Source of the DNA: CAYRGC01 sp964423795
GTDB taxonomy: Bacteria > Patescibacteriota > Gracilibacteria > Peribacterales > Peribacteraceae
NCBI GenBank assembly: GCA_964423795.1
Contig: CAYRGC010000001.1
Span: 92,356-156,355, forward strand
Reading direction: 5' to 3'
DNA length: 64,000 bases
Made by a program: the position numbers and the translations under genes. Shown here in pieces: positions 1-7,653 of the stretch. The stretch's first letter is position 1; every line of letters starts with the position of its first letter. Below the pieces are notes generated by a model that saw only the letters and a list, made by a program, of their open reading frames with translations, was not told where the DNA came from and did not search any database.

Positions 1-925
1 ATCCGATCGTCTCGGGCTTCGCCTGCGCCGCGGTCGAGACGCGGAAGTCCTTGCCGGACGACACGATGCGCGCGTCGACGGCGGCGGTGATCGTGGGCAC
101 GGCGATGCCGTATCCCATGGCCGCGTCCGTCGTCCACTTGCCGGTGCCTTTCTGGCCGGCCGCATCGAGGATCAGGTCCACGAGATCCTTGCCGGTCTCC
201 TTATCCTTCACCGAGAAGATCTCCGCGGTGATCTCCACGAGGAACGACCGAAGGTCGTCGGCGACGCTCCACTCCTTGAAAATTCCCGCGAGCTCCGCGT
301 TGGCGTATCCCGCATGCTTAAGGAGGTGATACGCCTCGCAGAGCAGCTGCATGACGCCGTACTCGATGCCGTTATGGACCATCTTCACGAAGTGCCCCGC
401 CCCGCCGGTGCCGACGTGCGTCACGCACTTGCCGCCGGCTCCGTCCTCCGCGGCGATCGAGGTCACGAGCGGCTCAAGGACGCGATACGCTTCTTCCGTT
501 CCGCCCGGCATGATGCTCGGGCCGAGCAGCGCGCCTTCCTCGCCGCCGCTGATGCCCATGCCGACGAAGTTGACGCCTTTCGCGGCGCAGTCCTTCTCGC
601 GGCGCTGCGTATCGGTATAGAGGCTGTTTCCTCCGTCGATGAGGATATCGCCCTTCGAGAGGAGGGGAACGAGGTCGCGGATCAGCTGGTCCACCGGGTC
701 GCCGGCCTTCACCATGAGGATGAGGACGCGGGGAGAGGGCAGCAGCGAAACGAGCTCCTGGAGGGACTTCGCGCCGCGCAGCTTCCCTTCGGCGCCGAAG
801 CGTTTGAGGAAATCATCGGTCTTCTCCGGCGTGCGGTTGAAGACGACGACGTCATGCCCGCGGCGGGCACAGTTGCGGGCGAGGTTGGCTCCCATGGTGG
901 CGAGCCCGAGGACGGAAACATGCAT
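1..925 (-). CDS. gnd: 6-phosphogluconate dehydrogenase, decarboxylating (3' end outside window)
   Basis: This enzyme oxidises and decarboxylates 6-phosphogluconate to ribulose 5-phosphate with NAD(P)+ in the pentose phosphate pathway, in the cytoplasm. About 308 N-terminal residues are visible. The reading starts MHVSVLGLATMGANLARN, a Rossmann fold with the GLATMG turn expected in this family. Further in are GISGGEEGA, then GTGGAGHFVKMVHNGIEYG containing the catalytic Lys and Asn, and later AAGQKGTGKWT, all hallmarks of the family. The gene runs off the left edge, so length class (about 300 or 470 aa) is not settled, although 308 residues without the end suggests the long form. The ATG at 925 is preferred because it begins directly at the Rossmann strand. 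Minus-strand neighbour 996-1352 ends before it at a terminator, so it is probably transcribed alone. Confidence 0.93.
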   Translation of the reverse strand, partial: MHVSVLGLATMGANLARNCARRGHDVVVFNRTPEKTDDFLKRFGAEGKLRGAKSLQELVSLLPSPRVLILMVKAGDPVDQLIRDLVPLLSKGDILIDGGNSLYTDTQRREKDCAAKGVNFVGMGISGGEEGALLGPSIMPGGTEEAYRVLEPLVTSIAAEDGAGGKCVTHVGTGGAGHFVKMVHNGIEYGVMQLLCEAYHLLKHAGYANAELAGIFKEWSVADDLRSFLVEITAEIFSVKDKETGKDLVDLILDAAGQKGTGKWTTDAAMGYGIAVPTITAAVDARIVSSGKDFRVSTAAQAKPETIG

Positions 926-949
926 GGACCGAGCGTAGCAAACGAAACG

Positions 950-976
950 AAAAAGAGCACCCGAAGGTGCTCTCTT
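950..976 (-). terminator. Rho-independent terminator
   Basis: A 7-bp stem GAGCACC/GGTGCTC (955-961 with 966-972) closes a CGAA/TTCG tetraloop. Read on the minus strand it is followed by a run of five T. It lies 20 nt past the stop of the small membrane protein gene at 996-1352 and before the start of gnd, so it should end the former transcript. Confidence 0.75.
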
Positions 977-995
977 TCCGGAACGGGCGAAACGC

Positions 996-1352
996 TCAGG
1001 CGTTCCTGGAAGAACCGAAACCGACGACGCAGCACACGGCGGCGATTGCCATGTGGAGGTAGTTGTCCATCGGGTTCAAGGCGAGCAGGGAGACCGCCGG
1101 GGCAAGATTGATGAAACCGACGAGCGCAACGAGGAGGTACACGAGGCCGAAGACGACGAGATACGTGCGGGAGAGCCCGTATCCGCTGCCGGCGGCGGCG
1201 AGACCGATGATGCCGGACACGATGTGCACGACGTTGTGCAGGTTGTTGACCTCGAAGAGACCGAGGATCGGATTGTTAAAGAAGCCGAGGATACCGACGA
1301 CGAGGAGGACGATGCCGAGAAGGCCCGCCAGGGGCTTTACGAGCGCGTTCAT
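996..1352 (-). CDS. Small DUF4383-like membrane protein
   Basis: A 118-residue integral membrane protein with about four hydrophobic segments (near residues 7-27, 40-56, 62-83 and 98-113) joined by very short loops. The composition and the HNVVHIVSGIIGLAA and YLHMAIAAVCC stretches resemble the DUF4383 family, whose function is unknown. The ATG at 1352 gives a short cytoplasmic N-terminus before the first membrane segment; an extended -10-like TGCTACGCT and a TAATATA stretch lie upstream on the minus strand. A strong hairpin terminator follows the stop, so the gene is likely monocistronic. Assignment to DUF4383 rests on pattern memory only. Confidence 0.7.
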   Translation of the reverse strand: MNALVKPLAGLLGIVLLVVGILGFFNNPILGLFEVNNLHNVVHIVSGIIGLAAAGSGYGLSRTYLVVFGLVYLLVALVGFINLAPAVSLLALNPMDNYLHMAIAAVCCVVGFGSSRNA

Positions 1353-1452
1353 AAGGAGAGGGGGAAATGAACGGTATATTACCGAGTAGCGTAGCAGATC
1401 TGGCGACCGGGAATGATTGATGGCCTTGCGGATCGTGCCGTACCATCGTCCT

Positions 1453-2211
1453 ATGTCATCCGGACGGCGAAAAGGCGGCGAATCGCGTGACGGGGAGACG
1501 GTCGAGAATCTCAGCCGCTCGAAACTCGAGCTCTTCCTCGACTGCCCGCGTTGTTTCTATGCCGACCGGAGGCTCGGCGCCCCTCGCCCGGACGAACATT
1601 CCTACGCGCTCAACCTCGCCGTCGACGCGCTGCTCAAAAAAGAATTCGACGCGCTGCGCAACGCCGGAGAACCCCATCCGCTGATGATCGAGACGGGAAT
1701 CGAAGCGGTGCCGTTCTTTCATCCGTCCTTGAACGACTGGCGCGAGGCGGCGAGGGGGCTTCGGATCCTCCACGAGGAGTCCGGCTTCGTCGTGCACGGC
1801 GCGGTCGACGACGTCTGGGAGGAACGCGACGGCACGCTCGCGATCGTCGACTACAAGTGCTCCGGGCGCTTGCCCCATGCGCACGAACCGGTGCGAGCGT
1901 CCTACAGGCGGCAGGTGGAAACGTACCAGTGGATCCTCCGGAAAATGGGCTACCGGGTCTCCCCAAACGCCTACTTCGTCTTCGCGGCGCCCGACAGGGG
2001 CAGACCCGGATTCGGCGGCACGCTGCACTTCTCCATGAACGTCGTCCGCGTCGTCGGCGACGACGCGTGGGTGCAAGACGCGCTTCTGGAGGCGCGGCAT
2101 TGCTTGGATCTCTCTCGCCCGCCCGCGCCCTCGGCGGAGTGCCCGTGGTGCGGATTCGCGGCGGCGCGCGCGGGAATCGACCCGTCGCCCGAAGGAGGAA
2201 CGGTGGAGTAG
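1453..2211 (+). CDS. PD-(D/E)XK superfamily nuclease (RecB/Cas4-like fold)
   Basis: A 252-residue protein with the nuclease core GAVDDVWEE...LAIVDYK (about residues 118-138), where the Asp and the Asp-Tyr-Lys are the usual metal-binding and catalytic residues, followed by QVETYQWIL, the family's Q-x3-Y helix. Two cysteine pairs flank the core: CPRC at residues 31-34 and CPWC at 230-233. In Cas4 and AddB enzymes such flanking cysteines hold an iron-sulfur cluster, so one is plausible here, but the 2+2 arrangement differs from their usual 1+3. Start chosen at ATG 1453: a -10-like TACCAT ends 6 nt before it, the spacing seen at many genes here. An in-frame start 12 codons upstream (1417) is possible. 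No cas genes or CRISPR array are nearby; a role in DNA repair or processing is inferred. Confidence 0.8.
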   Translation: MSSGRRKGGESRDGETVENLSRSKLELFLDCPRCFYADRRLGAPRPDEHSYALNLAVDALLKKEFDALRNAGEPHPLMIETGIEAVPFFHPSLNDWREAARGLRILHEESGFVVHGAVDDVWEERDGTLAIVDYKCSGRLPHAHEPVRASYRRQVETYQWILRKMGYRVSPNAYFVFAAPDRGRPGFGGTLHFSMNVVRVVGDDAWVQDALLEARHCLDLSRPPAPSAECPWCGFAAARAGIDPSPEGGTVE

Positions 2212-2221
2212 AATCGTCGCC

Positions 2222-2764
2222 ATGATCTTCTCGCCTCTTCCCGGAACCCCGCTCATCACCCAGGGGTTCGGACAGAATCCCGCGGACTACGCGCCTTTCG
2301 GCTTCGCCGGACACGAGGGCATCGATTTCGGCGTGCCGGAGGGGACGCCCGTCTACGCGCCGCACGACGGCGTGGCGAAGGTGACGGACGACGGCGACAA
2401 GAACTACGGTCTTTCGGTCGTGATCGAAGACGCGCGGCGCAGGAGCACGCTGGCGCACCTCTCGCAGGCGCTGGTCCAAAACGGACAGTGGATCTCGCAG
2501 GGCGACAAAATCGGACTCTCCGGCAGGAGCGGCAACTCGGGAGGCCCGCATCTGCACTGGACGTTCAAGCTCATGAAGGACGGCAAGGTGCAAAACAAGG
2601 ACAACGGGTACGCGGGCGGGATGGACCCCACGGAGGTCACCCGCCTCTGGGAGGACAAGGACCTGCATCACGACGCGCAGTACGCCGACGACGCCAAACC
2701 GTACCTCGCGATGACGTTTCCGCCCACCCAATACATCCGAAACCCCAACAGGAATACGGCATAG
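2222..2764 (+). CDS. M23-family metallopeptidase (LytM-like peptidoglycan hydrolase domain)
   Basis: A 180-residue protein that is almost entirely an M23 zinc endopeptidase domain. H31 and D35 (GHEGIDFG) form the first metal motif, H79 lies in LAHL, and H110/H112 (PHLHW) form the HxH motif, so the zinc ligands and catalytic histidine are present. The family cuts peptide cross-bridges in peptidoglycan. No signal peptide or membrane segment is visible: the protein begins MIFSPLPGTPLITQGFG, directly at the domain. Secretion by another route, or a cytoplasmic or phage-like role, must be considered. TAGAAT at 2209-2214 ends 7 nt before the ATG, which supports this start. The ATG lies 10 nt after the preceding nuclease stop. 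Confidence 0.88.
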   Translation: MIFSPLPGTPLITQGFGQNPADYAPFGFAGHEGIDFGVPEGTPVYAPHDGVAKVTDDGDKNYGLSVVIEDARRRSTLAHLSQALVQNGQWISQGDKIGLSGRSGNSGGPHLHWTFKLMKDGKVQNKDNGYAGGMDPTEVTRLWEDKDLHHDAQYADDAKPYLAMTFPPTQYIRNPNRNTA

Positions 2765-2815
2765 AGCCGCGTTTTCCCTGAGGAAACTCCGCTAGCGCGC
2801 AGGGAAGCGCGTCTT

Positions 2816-2821
2816 TATACT
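2816..2821 (+). promoter_or_regulatory. -10 box of tRNA-Ser
   Basis: TATACT lies 9 nt before the first base of tRNA-Ser. No convincing -35 box is visible at the usual distance (TAGCGC at 2793-2798). Confidence 0.5.
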
Positions 2822-2830
2822 CGTCGCGCT

Positions 2831-2924
2831 GGAGAGGTGGCTGAGTGGCCGAAAGCACCGCACTGCTAATGCGGTATACGGGGTTAAATCCGTATCGGGG
2901 GTTCGAATCCCCCCCTCTCCGCCA
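2831..2924 (+). tRNA. tRNA-Ser (anticodon GCT)
   Basis: Class II tRNA with acceptor stem GGAGAGG/CCTCTCC, D-arm GGCTGAGTGGCC, anticodon stem CCGCA/TGCGG around loop CTGCTAA (anticodon GCT, reads AGC/AGU), a long variable arm (TACGGGGTTAAATCCGTA) and T-arm GGGGGTTCGAATCCCCC. Discriminator G and the CCA end are encoded in the DNA. The long variable arm is the serine identity feature. Confidence 0.97.
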
Positions 2925-3019
2925 TCCGGATTCGTCAGCCTACGCTGACGGCGCCGCGATGGAAACCGCACGATCATTGCCGGATGCCACGGCGACGTTC
3001 GCAGCGAACGAAGCCGGGC
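2925..3019. repeat. tRNA-trailing dispersed repeat, copy A
   Basis: Begins directly after the encoded CCA of tRNA-Ser. It shares ordered blocks with the segment at 42828-42930 that follows the duplicated tRNA-Gln tail: TCCG..TTCGTCA, ACGGCGCCGCG, GATGCCACG.CG, GTTCGCA and AACGAAGCCGGGC. Small inverted segments (GTCAGCCTACGCTGAC, GTTCGCAGCGAAC) suggest hairpins. No reading frame is apparent. It overlaps the region just upstream of rsmH. Confidence 0.6.
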
Positions 3020-3049
3020 AGAGTCCCTTGTTGCCAACACTCGCGAACG

Positions 3050-3979
3050 ATGCCTGACACTCCCGTCCACATCCCGGTTCTGCATGGCGAAGAGGGGAGC
3101 GCGTCGCCCGTTTTGTCCATCCTGAAGCCGATGCCAGGCGAGCGCGTGCTCGACGTGACGCTCGGCCTCGCGGGCCATTCCACGGCGTTTCTCGACGCCG
3201 TCGCGCCCGACGGAACGCTCGTCGGGCTCGATGCCGACCCGGAGAACCTCTCGCTCGCGCGGGAGCGGCTCGCGCCGTACGGCGACCGGGCGACCTTGGT
3301 GCATGCGAATTTCCGCAACGTCGCGGCGCTCGACCTCGGGACGTTCGACGTGGTCTTCGCCGACCTGGGTTTGAGCTCCCCGCATCTCGACCTCGGCGAA
3401 CGGGGATTCTCTTTCCGCAGCGACGGCCCGCTCGATCTGCGGTTCGACCGCTCGTCGGGAAAAACCGGCGCGGAACTGCTCGCGACGATCGATTCCTACG
3501 ACCTCACCGCGATCCTGCGCGATTACGGGGGACTCGAGCGTCCGCGTCGGCTGTCCGAGGCGCTCTGCGCGGCGTTTCGCGCGGGAGCCGGCCGCACCGT
3601 CGACGTGAAGGAAGTCGTCGATGCGGTATACGGCCATCGGGCGGCGTCGGCGATGGCGCAGGTGTTCCAGGCGATCCGCATCGCGGTCAACGACGAGATT
3701 GGCTCCCTGCGGGCGCTGCTCGCGGCGATCCCGGATCTTCTGCGATCCGGTGGCCGCGCAGGCGTCATCAGCTATCATTCCCTCGAGGACCGTCTCGTGA
3801 AGGAGACGTTCCGTTCGCTCTCGACACCGGAGCGCGATGACCTGACCGGCGCGGAGACGCGCCCCGCGCCCTTCTCCCTCGTCACGCGCAAGGCCGTCGC
3901 GCCCGATGAGGCGGAAATCGCCCATAACCCCCGGTCCCGCAGCGCAAAATTCCGCGTTCTCCGCAAAAACCCCTCGTGA
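3050..3979 (+). CDS. rsmH: 16S rRNA (cytosine1402-N4)-methyltransferase RsmH
   Basis: A 309-residue SAM-dependent methyltransferase that modifies C1402 in the ribosomal P site. Visible family motifs are HIPVLHGE at the N-terminus, VLDVTLGLAGHST (SAM site, residues about 31-43), FADLGLSSPHLD (near 101-112), GFSFRSDGPLDLRFD, AMAQVFQAIRIAVNDE, and ISYHSLEDRLVK near residue 240. It is the first gene of a classical division/cell-wall pair: its stop TGA overlaps the GTG start of the ftsL-like gene by 4 bp, implying translational coupling. The ATG at 3050 (MPDTPVHIPV) matches the family N-terminus; upstream in-frame starts would add residues from the tRNA-trailing repeat. Confidence 0.96.
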   Translation: MPDTPVHIPVLHGEEGSASPVLSILKPMPGERVLDVTLGLAGHSTAFLDAVAPDGTLVGLDADPENLSLARERLAPYGDRATLVHANFRNVAALDLGTFDVVFADLGLSSPHLDLGERGFSFRSDGPLDLRFDRSSGKTGAELLATIDSYDLTAILRDYGGLERPRRLSEALCAAFRAGAGRTVDVKEVVDAVYGHRAASAMAQVFQAIRIAVNDEIGSLRALLAAIPDLLRSGGRAGVISYHSLEDRLVKETFRSLSTPERDDLTGAETRPAPFSLVTRKAVAPDEAEIAHNPRSRSAKFRVLRKNPS

Positions 3980-4332
3980 ACTCCTTCAACGTCCGCACCC
4001 CGGCACAACCGGATCTGCCCCGAAAGGCGTCCCTCGGCAGGCTCGTCAGCCAGAGCACCGCGCTGCTCATGACATGCATCGGCGCCCTCATCCTCGTGCT
4101 CGCGCTGCTCATTCTCTTTCACGAGAACGCGAACGCGACGAAGGGATACAGCCTGCGCCGCCTCGAGACGGAGCGCTCGGTGCTGCTCCTCGAGCAGGAA
4201 GTGCTCAACATGCAGATCGCGGAAGCGCAGGCCCTCGATCACCTCAAAGACGACCCGCAGATCACGAAGATGATCCCGTACGCCAATCCCCGGTACGTTC
4301 AAGAGGAGTCCGCGCCGGTCGCCCGACAGTGA
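3976..4332 (+). CDS. ftsL: FtsL-like division protein
   Basis: A 118-residue bitopic protein: about 27 polar N-terminal residues, one transmembrane segment (about 28-48, ALLMTCIGALILVLALLILF), then a leucine-zipper-like helix (SLRRLETERSVLLLEQEVLNM) typical of FtsL/FtsB septal proteins. Sequence conservation in FtsL is low, so the call depends on topology plus position directly after rsmH, where ftsL stands in most bacteria. The start is GTG at 3976, overlapping the rsmH stop by 4 bp. Its stop TGA is followed with no gap by the pyk stop on the other strand (TGATCA), so there is no room for a terminator between them. Confidence 0.72.
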   Translation: MNSFNVRTPAQPDLPRKASLGRLVSQSTALLMTCIGALILVLALLILFHENANATKGYSLRRLETERSVLLLEQEVLNMQIAEAQALDHLKDDPQITKMIPYANPRYVQEESAPVARQ

Positions 4333-5757
4333 TCAGGCGATCTGGCGGATCTGCACGGTGCCCACGTTCTGGCTGCCCGCGCGCGCGTCCGACACGAGCA
4401 CGCACTGCTGCCCCTTCTTCACGAGGCCCGTTTTCTTGGCGAGATCGAACGCGGCGGACACCGTCGTCTCCGGATCGTCCGCGAAGGGAACGAGAAGCGG
4501 AAGCACGCCGTAACTGAGGGACATCCACCGCTGGGCGCGCTCGTTCGGCGTGAAGGCCATGATCGGCATCGACGGACGGAAGCGGCTGACTTCCTCGGCG
4601 GTCTTGCCGCTCTTCGTGATCACGAGAAGGGCGGCCGCCTTCGTGGAGAGGGCGAGTTTTACCGCCGCCTCGGCGCGGGCGTCGCGCGGGCCGCGGATGA
4701 TGGCTTCCGACATCGGCTGGAGGAGGGCCCGGTGGTGCTCCGTCTCCTGGAGCACGCGGACCATCGCGTCGATCGAATTCATGGGGAACTTGCCGCTGGC
4801 CGTCTCTCCGGAAAGCATGGTGGAGTCCGTGCCGGTCATCGCGGCGTGCGCGATGTCGGTCACTTCCGCGCGCGTGGGCGTGGGGTTCTCGATCATGCTC
4901 TCGAGCATGTGCGTGGCGACGATCACCGGCTTGCCCGCGTCGCGGCAGAGCGAGACCAGTCGATCCTGGATCACCGGGATGCGCTCGAAGGGGAGTTCGG
5001 CGCCGAGATCGCCGCGGGCGACCATCACGCCGTCGGACGCCTCGATTATCGCGTCCATGTTCTCCACGCTCAGCTTCGTCTCGAACTTGGTGATGAGACG
5101 CATCTCGAGACCTTTCTTCCGGAGGAACTCGCGGACCTCGGATACCTCCGACGCGCGGCGGATAAAGGAGAGCGCGACGAAGTCCGCCTCCTCCGCGGCG
5201 CCGGCGGCGATGTTCGCCCAGTCGTTCTCCGTGAGCGACGGCATGCTCAGGTCCGCGCCCGGCAGGTTGACGTGCCTCCGGGAACCGATGGAGCCGGACT
5301 CTCGGGCCTTGGCGACCACGCGGCCGTCCTTCTCGATGGAGAGGATATCGAAGATGATCTTACCGTTGTCGAGGATGATGACCTCGGTCTGCTTCGCGTC
5401 CTTCGCGAAGCCGTCGTGGTTCACCTTCACGACCTTGCGCTTCTCGCTCTTGAGATCGTCCGCCGTGAAGACGACCGTCTCGTCCGTCTCGATCGCGATG
5501 GGCGTTTCCACCGGGACCGTGCGGATCTCGGGACCCTGGGTGTCAAGCAGCACGGCGATCGGCCGTCGGTGGGCGGGATCGACCATCAGCTTCTTGCTGA
5601 TCTTCTGGACCTTGCGCATGTTCTCCCGATGACCTTCCCACGTGCCGTGGGACATGTTGAGACGGGCGACGTCCATGCCCGCGCGCGCGAGGGCTTCGAT
5701 TTGTTCCTCCGTGTTGCTGGTCGGACCCAGCGTGCAGACGATTTTGGTGAAACGCAT
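4333..5757 (-). CDS. pyk: Pyruvate kinase
   Basis: A 474-residue glycolytic enzyme transferring phosphate from phosphoenolpyruvate to ADP. It starts MRFTKIVCTLGPTSNTEEQI and shows MDVARLNMSHG, LLDTQGPEIRT, the catalytic-lysine strand LITKFET, VMVARGDLGAELPFERIP, and the signature MLESMIENPTPTRAEVTDIA followed by GTDSTMLSGETASGKFP. Length equals the usual bacterial enzyme; the C-terminal domain (about 340-474) ends with a conserved-looking TVQIRQIA. TAGGAT at 5764-5769 on the minus strand ends 6 nt before the ATG, which suggests a leaderless message. Nearest upstream gene on the same strand starts at 7611 and ends 42 nt away. Confidence 0.97.
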   Translation of the reverse strand: MRFTKIVCTLGPTSNTEEQIEALARAGMDVARLNMSHGTWEGHRENMRKVQKISKKLMVDPAHRRPIAVLLDTQGPEIRTVPVETPIAIETDETVVFTADDLKSEKRKVVKVNHDGFAKDAKQTEVIILDNGKIIFDILSIEKDGRVVAKARESGSIGSRRHVNLPGADLSMPSLTENDWANIAAGAAEEADFVALSFIRRASEVSEVREFLRKKGLEMRLITKFETKLSVENMDAIIEASDGVMVARGDLGAELPFERIPVIQDRLVSLCRDAGKPVIVATHMLESMIENPTPTRAEVTDIAHAAMTGTDSTMLSGETASGKFPMNSIDAMVRVLQETEHHRALLQPMSEAIIRGPRDARAEAAVKLALSTKAAALLVITKSGKTAEEVSRFRPSMPIMAFTPNERAQRWMSLSYGVLPLLVPFADDPETTVSAAFDLAKKTGLVKKGQQCVLVSDARAGSQNVGTVQIRQIA

Positions 5758-5763
5758 GCGGGC

Positions 5764-5769
5764 ATCCTA
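5764..5769 (-). promoter_or_regulatory. -10 box of pyk
   Basis: TAGGAT on the minus strand, 6 nt before the pyk start codon, so the transcript would begin at or next to the ATG. Confidence 0.45.
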
Positions 5770-5799
5770 ATGAGGAAACGCCAGTTGAGAAAGGGATTC

Positions 5800-7611
5800 T
5801 CAACGGAGACCGCCCTCGAGCTCCCGCAGTTTTTGCGCGGCGAAGACGTTCTTCGGATCGAGCTTCACGCCCGTGCGCAGCGCATCGACCGCCTCCTTCA
5901 TTCTGCCAGCGCCGGAGTAGTACTCCGTAAGGTAGTAATACGTATCGACGTTCACGGATCCGGCGGCCGCGGCGGCCTCGAATTCCTTGAGCGCGCCCGC
6001 GTCGTCGCCGCGGTTGCGAAGCTTCACCCCGTACGCGTGGTGCGTCTCGGCGAAGGCGCCCGCCACGCTCGCGAGCTTCTCGGCCAGGCGAAAGGAATCC
6101 GCCGGCTTTCCTTCCTCATCCAGCTTGTCGAGGAGCCACAGGAAAGGCTTGAGATCCTTTTCGCTCGACACCTGCTGCGCCGTGAGCGCGTCGACCGTCT
6201 TCACGTTGAGCGCGACCGCCTCGTCTTCTTTCCCCTCCTCGTGGGCGAGGGAAGCCAGGTTAAAAAACGCGTGCGTCGCGTGCGGGTCGATCGCGATGGC
6301 GCGCTCGTAGTGGGCGCGAGCGGCCGCGAGATCCTTCGCCTGCTGCAACTCGAGACCGAGGTTCGCCTCCGCCATCACGGACTCGGGATAGTGCCGCAGC
6401 ACGTTCTCGTAGAGCGGGATCGACGAGCGCCACACCTTGCCCTGGACGTAGGTGAAGGGCAGAAAAACGACGACGAGCGCAGCGGCGCCGATCCAGGCGA
6501 TGCCGCCGTCTTTCCCGCGCCGCTCGAGCGCCAGGCGGAGTCCGTCGACCGCCAAGCCCGCGAGCGCGAAGAACCCGATCGAGGCCAAGTACGCGTAGCG
6601 GTCGGAGGCGAAATACAGGTACCCGCTCTTCCAGAACGTGGAGAAGCTCGGCGCGAGCAGGAGGAAATACGTGGCGAGGAAGAAAGGAACGACGCGACGC
6701 GAGCCGCGCGCGAGCGTCCAGACGAAGACGAGCGCGATCAGGAGAAGAAGCAGGATCGACGGGCCGAAGTCCGCGAGGAACGAACCTCCCGGCGAGAACG
6801 GGTAGATCACGGAGAAGCCGACGGGGTACGCCATCCGTGTCAGATAGAACGCCGCACTTTTTAGTGGAAGGAGGGCATTGAGAAGCGTCCCGGAGGACGC
6901 GAGCACCGTCGATTTGCCGACCACGGCGACGATGCCGAAGATCATCGCGAGGACCCCGTACGGGATTTTTTCCGTGAACGCGCGACGGTCGAGGGACCGC
7001 CCGCGCACCCAATCGATCCCGAGGAGCCAGACGGGAAGCAGGATCACCGAGACCTTCGAGAGAAGAGCGAGCGCGTAGAAAAGGATGCCGAGCACGAGCG
7101 GACGACGGTCGTCCGTGTCCCCGTACCGCAGGTAGGACAGCGCCGAGAGGAGGAAGAAGAATCCTGAAAGGAGATCCTTGCGGGACGCCGCCCACAGCAC
7201 CGCCTCCGTCTGGAGCGGATGGACCGCGAAGAGCGCGCCCGTGACCGCGGCTGCGAGCTGGCTTCTCGTGAGCCGCTTCGCGATCAGGAACACGAGAACC
7301 GCGTTCGCGCAGTGCAACGCCAGGTTCACGGCGTGGAATCCCACGGGATCCATCCCGAGCAGGAGCGCGTTGAGTTGATAGCTCACGAACGTGAGCGGGA
7401 TGTAGAGCTGCGGATCGTAAGTCGAGAAGACGTGCTTCACGTTCGCAAGCGACATCGTCTGCACCGCGGGGTTGTCGTAGATCAGGTAGTCGTCATCAAT
7501 TGTGACAAACTGGTTCTTGAGGACCGCCGAGAGAAACACTGCGGCGCTAAGAAGAATGATCGTGATCATCACCTGCTTATCCGTGAGGCCGTTGAAAAAC
7601 TTTTTCAGCAT
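5800..7611 (-). CDS. GT-C-type multi-membrane protein with C-terminal TPR repeats (TMTC-like)
   Basis: A 603-residue protein. The N-terminal two thirds hold about ten transmembrane helices in the style of GT-C glycosyltransferases. The first external loop carries an acidic FVTIDDDYLIYDN motif, and HPLQTEAVLWAASRKDLLSG follows near residue 130, both typical of the TMTC/O-mannosyltransferase-like group. The last 200 residues are tetratricopeptide repeats (MAEANLGLELQQAKDLAAAR, ATHAFFNLASLAHEEGKEDE, VDTYYYLTEYYSGAGRMKEA). A lipid-linked sugar donor and protein acceptor are plausible but not shown. The ATG at 7611 is chosen over the adjacent TTG because TACGCT ends 7 nt before it. Confidence 0.75.
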   Translation of the reverse strand: MLKKFFNGLTDKQVMITIILLSAAVFLSAVLKNQFVTIDDDYLIYDNPAVQTMSLANVKHVFSTYDPQLYIPLTFVSYQLNALLLGMDPVGFHAVNLALHCANAVLVFLIAKRLTRSQLAAAVTGALFAVHPLQTEAVLWAASRKDLLSGFFFLLSALSYLRYGDTDDRRPLVLGILFYALALLSKVSVILLPVWLLGIDWVRGRSLDRRAFTEKIPYGVLAMIFGIVAVVGKSTVLASSGTLLNALLPLKSAAFYLTRMAYPVGFSVIYPFSPGGSFLADFGPSILLLLLIALVFVWTLARGSRRVVPFFLATYFLLLAPSFSTFWKSGYLYFASDRYAYLASIGFFALAGLAVDGLRLALERRGKDGGIAWIGAAALVVVFLPFTYVQGKVWRSSIPLYENVLRHYPESVMAEANLGLELQQAKDLAAARAHYERAIAIDPHATHAFFNLASLAHEEGKEDEAVALNVKTVDALTAQQVSSEKDLKPFLWLLDKLDEEGKPADSFRLAEKLASVAGAFAETHHAYGVKLRNRGDDAGALKEFEAAAAAGSVNVDTYYYLTEYYSGAGRMKEAVDALRTGVKLDPKNVFAAQKLRELEGGLR

Positions 7612-7618
7612 CAACAGA

Positions 7619-7624
7619 AGCGTA
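7619..7624 (-). promoter_or_regulatory. -10 box of the TPR/GT-C gene
   Basis: TACGCT on the minus strand, 7 nt before the ATG at 7611. The position supports that start and a leaderless transcript. Confidence 0.4.
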
Positions 7625-7653
7625 CGGTCGCTTCAGATGAAGTCAATTCCTCA

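Noticed and set aside
1453..2211. Cas4
   Set aside because: The nuclease fold and cysteines fit loosely, but the cysteine arrangement (2+2) differs from Cas4 and no CRISPR components are present.
4732..6864. A 710-codon open frame on the plus strand
   Set aside because: It is antisense to pyruvate kinase and the TPR/GT-C gene, both firmly recognised, and its product is a low-complexity charged sequence.
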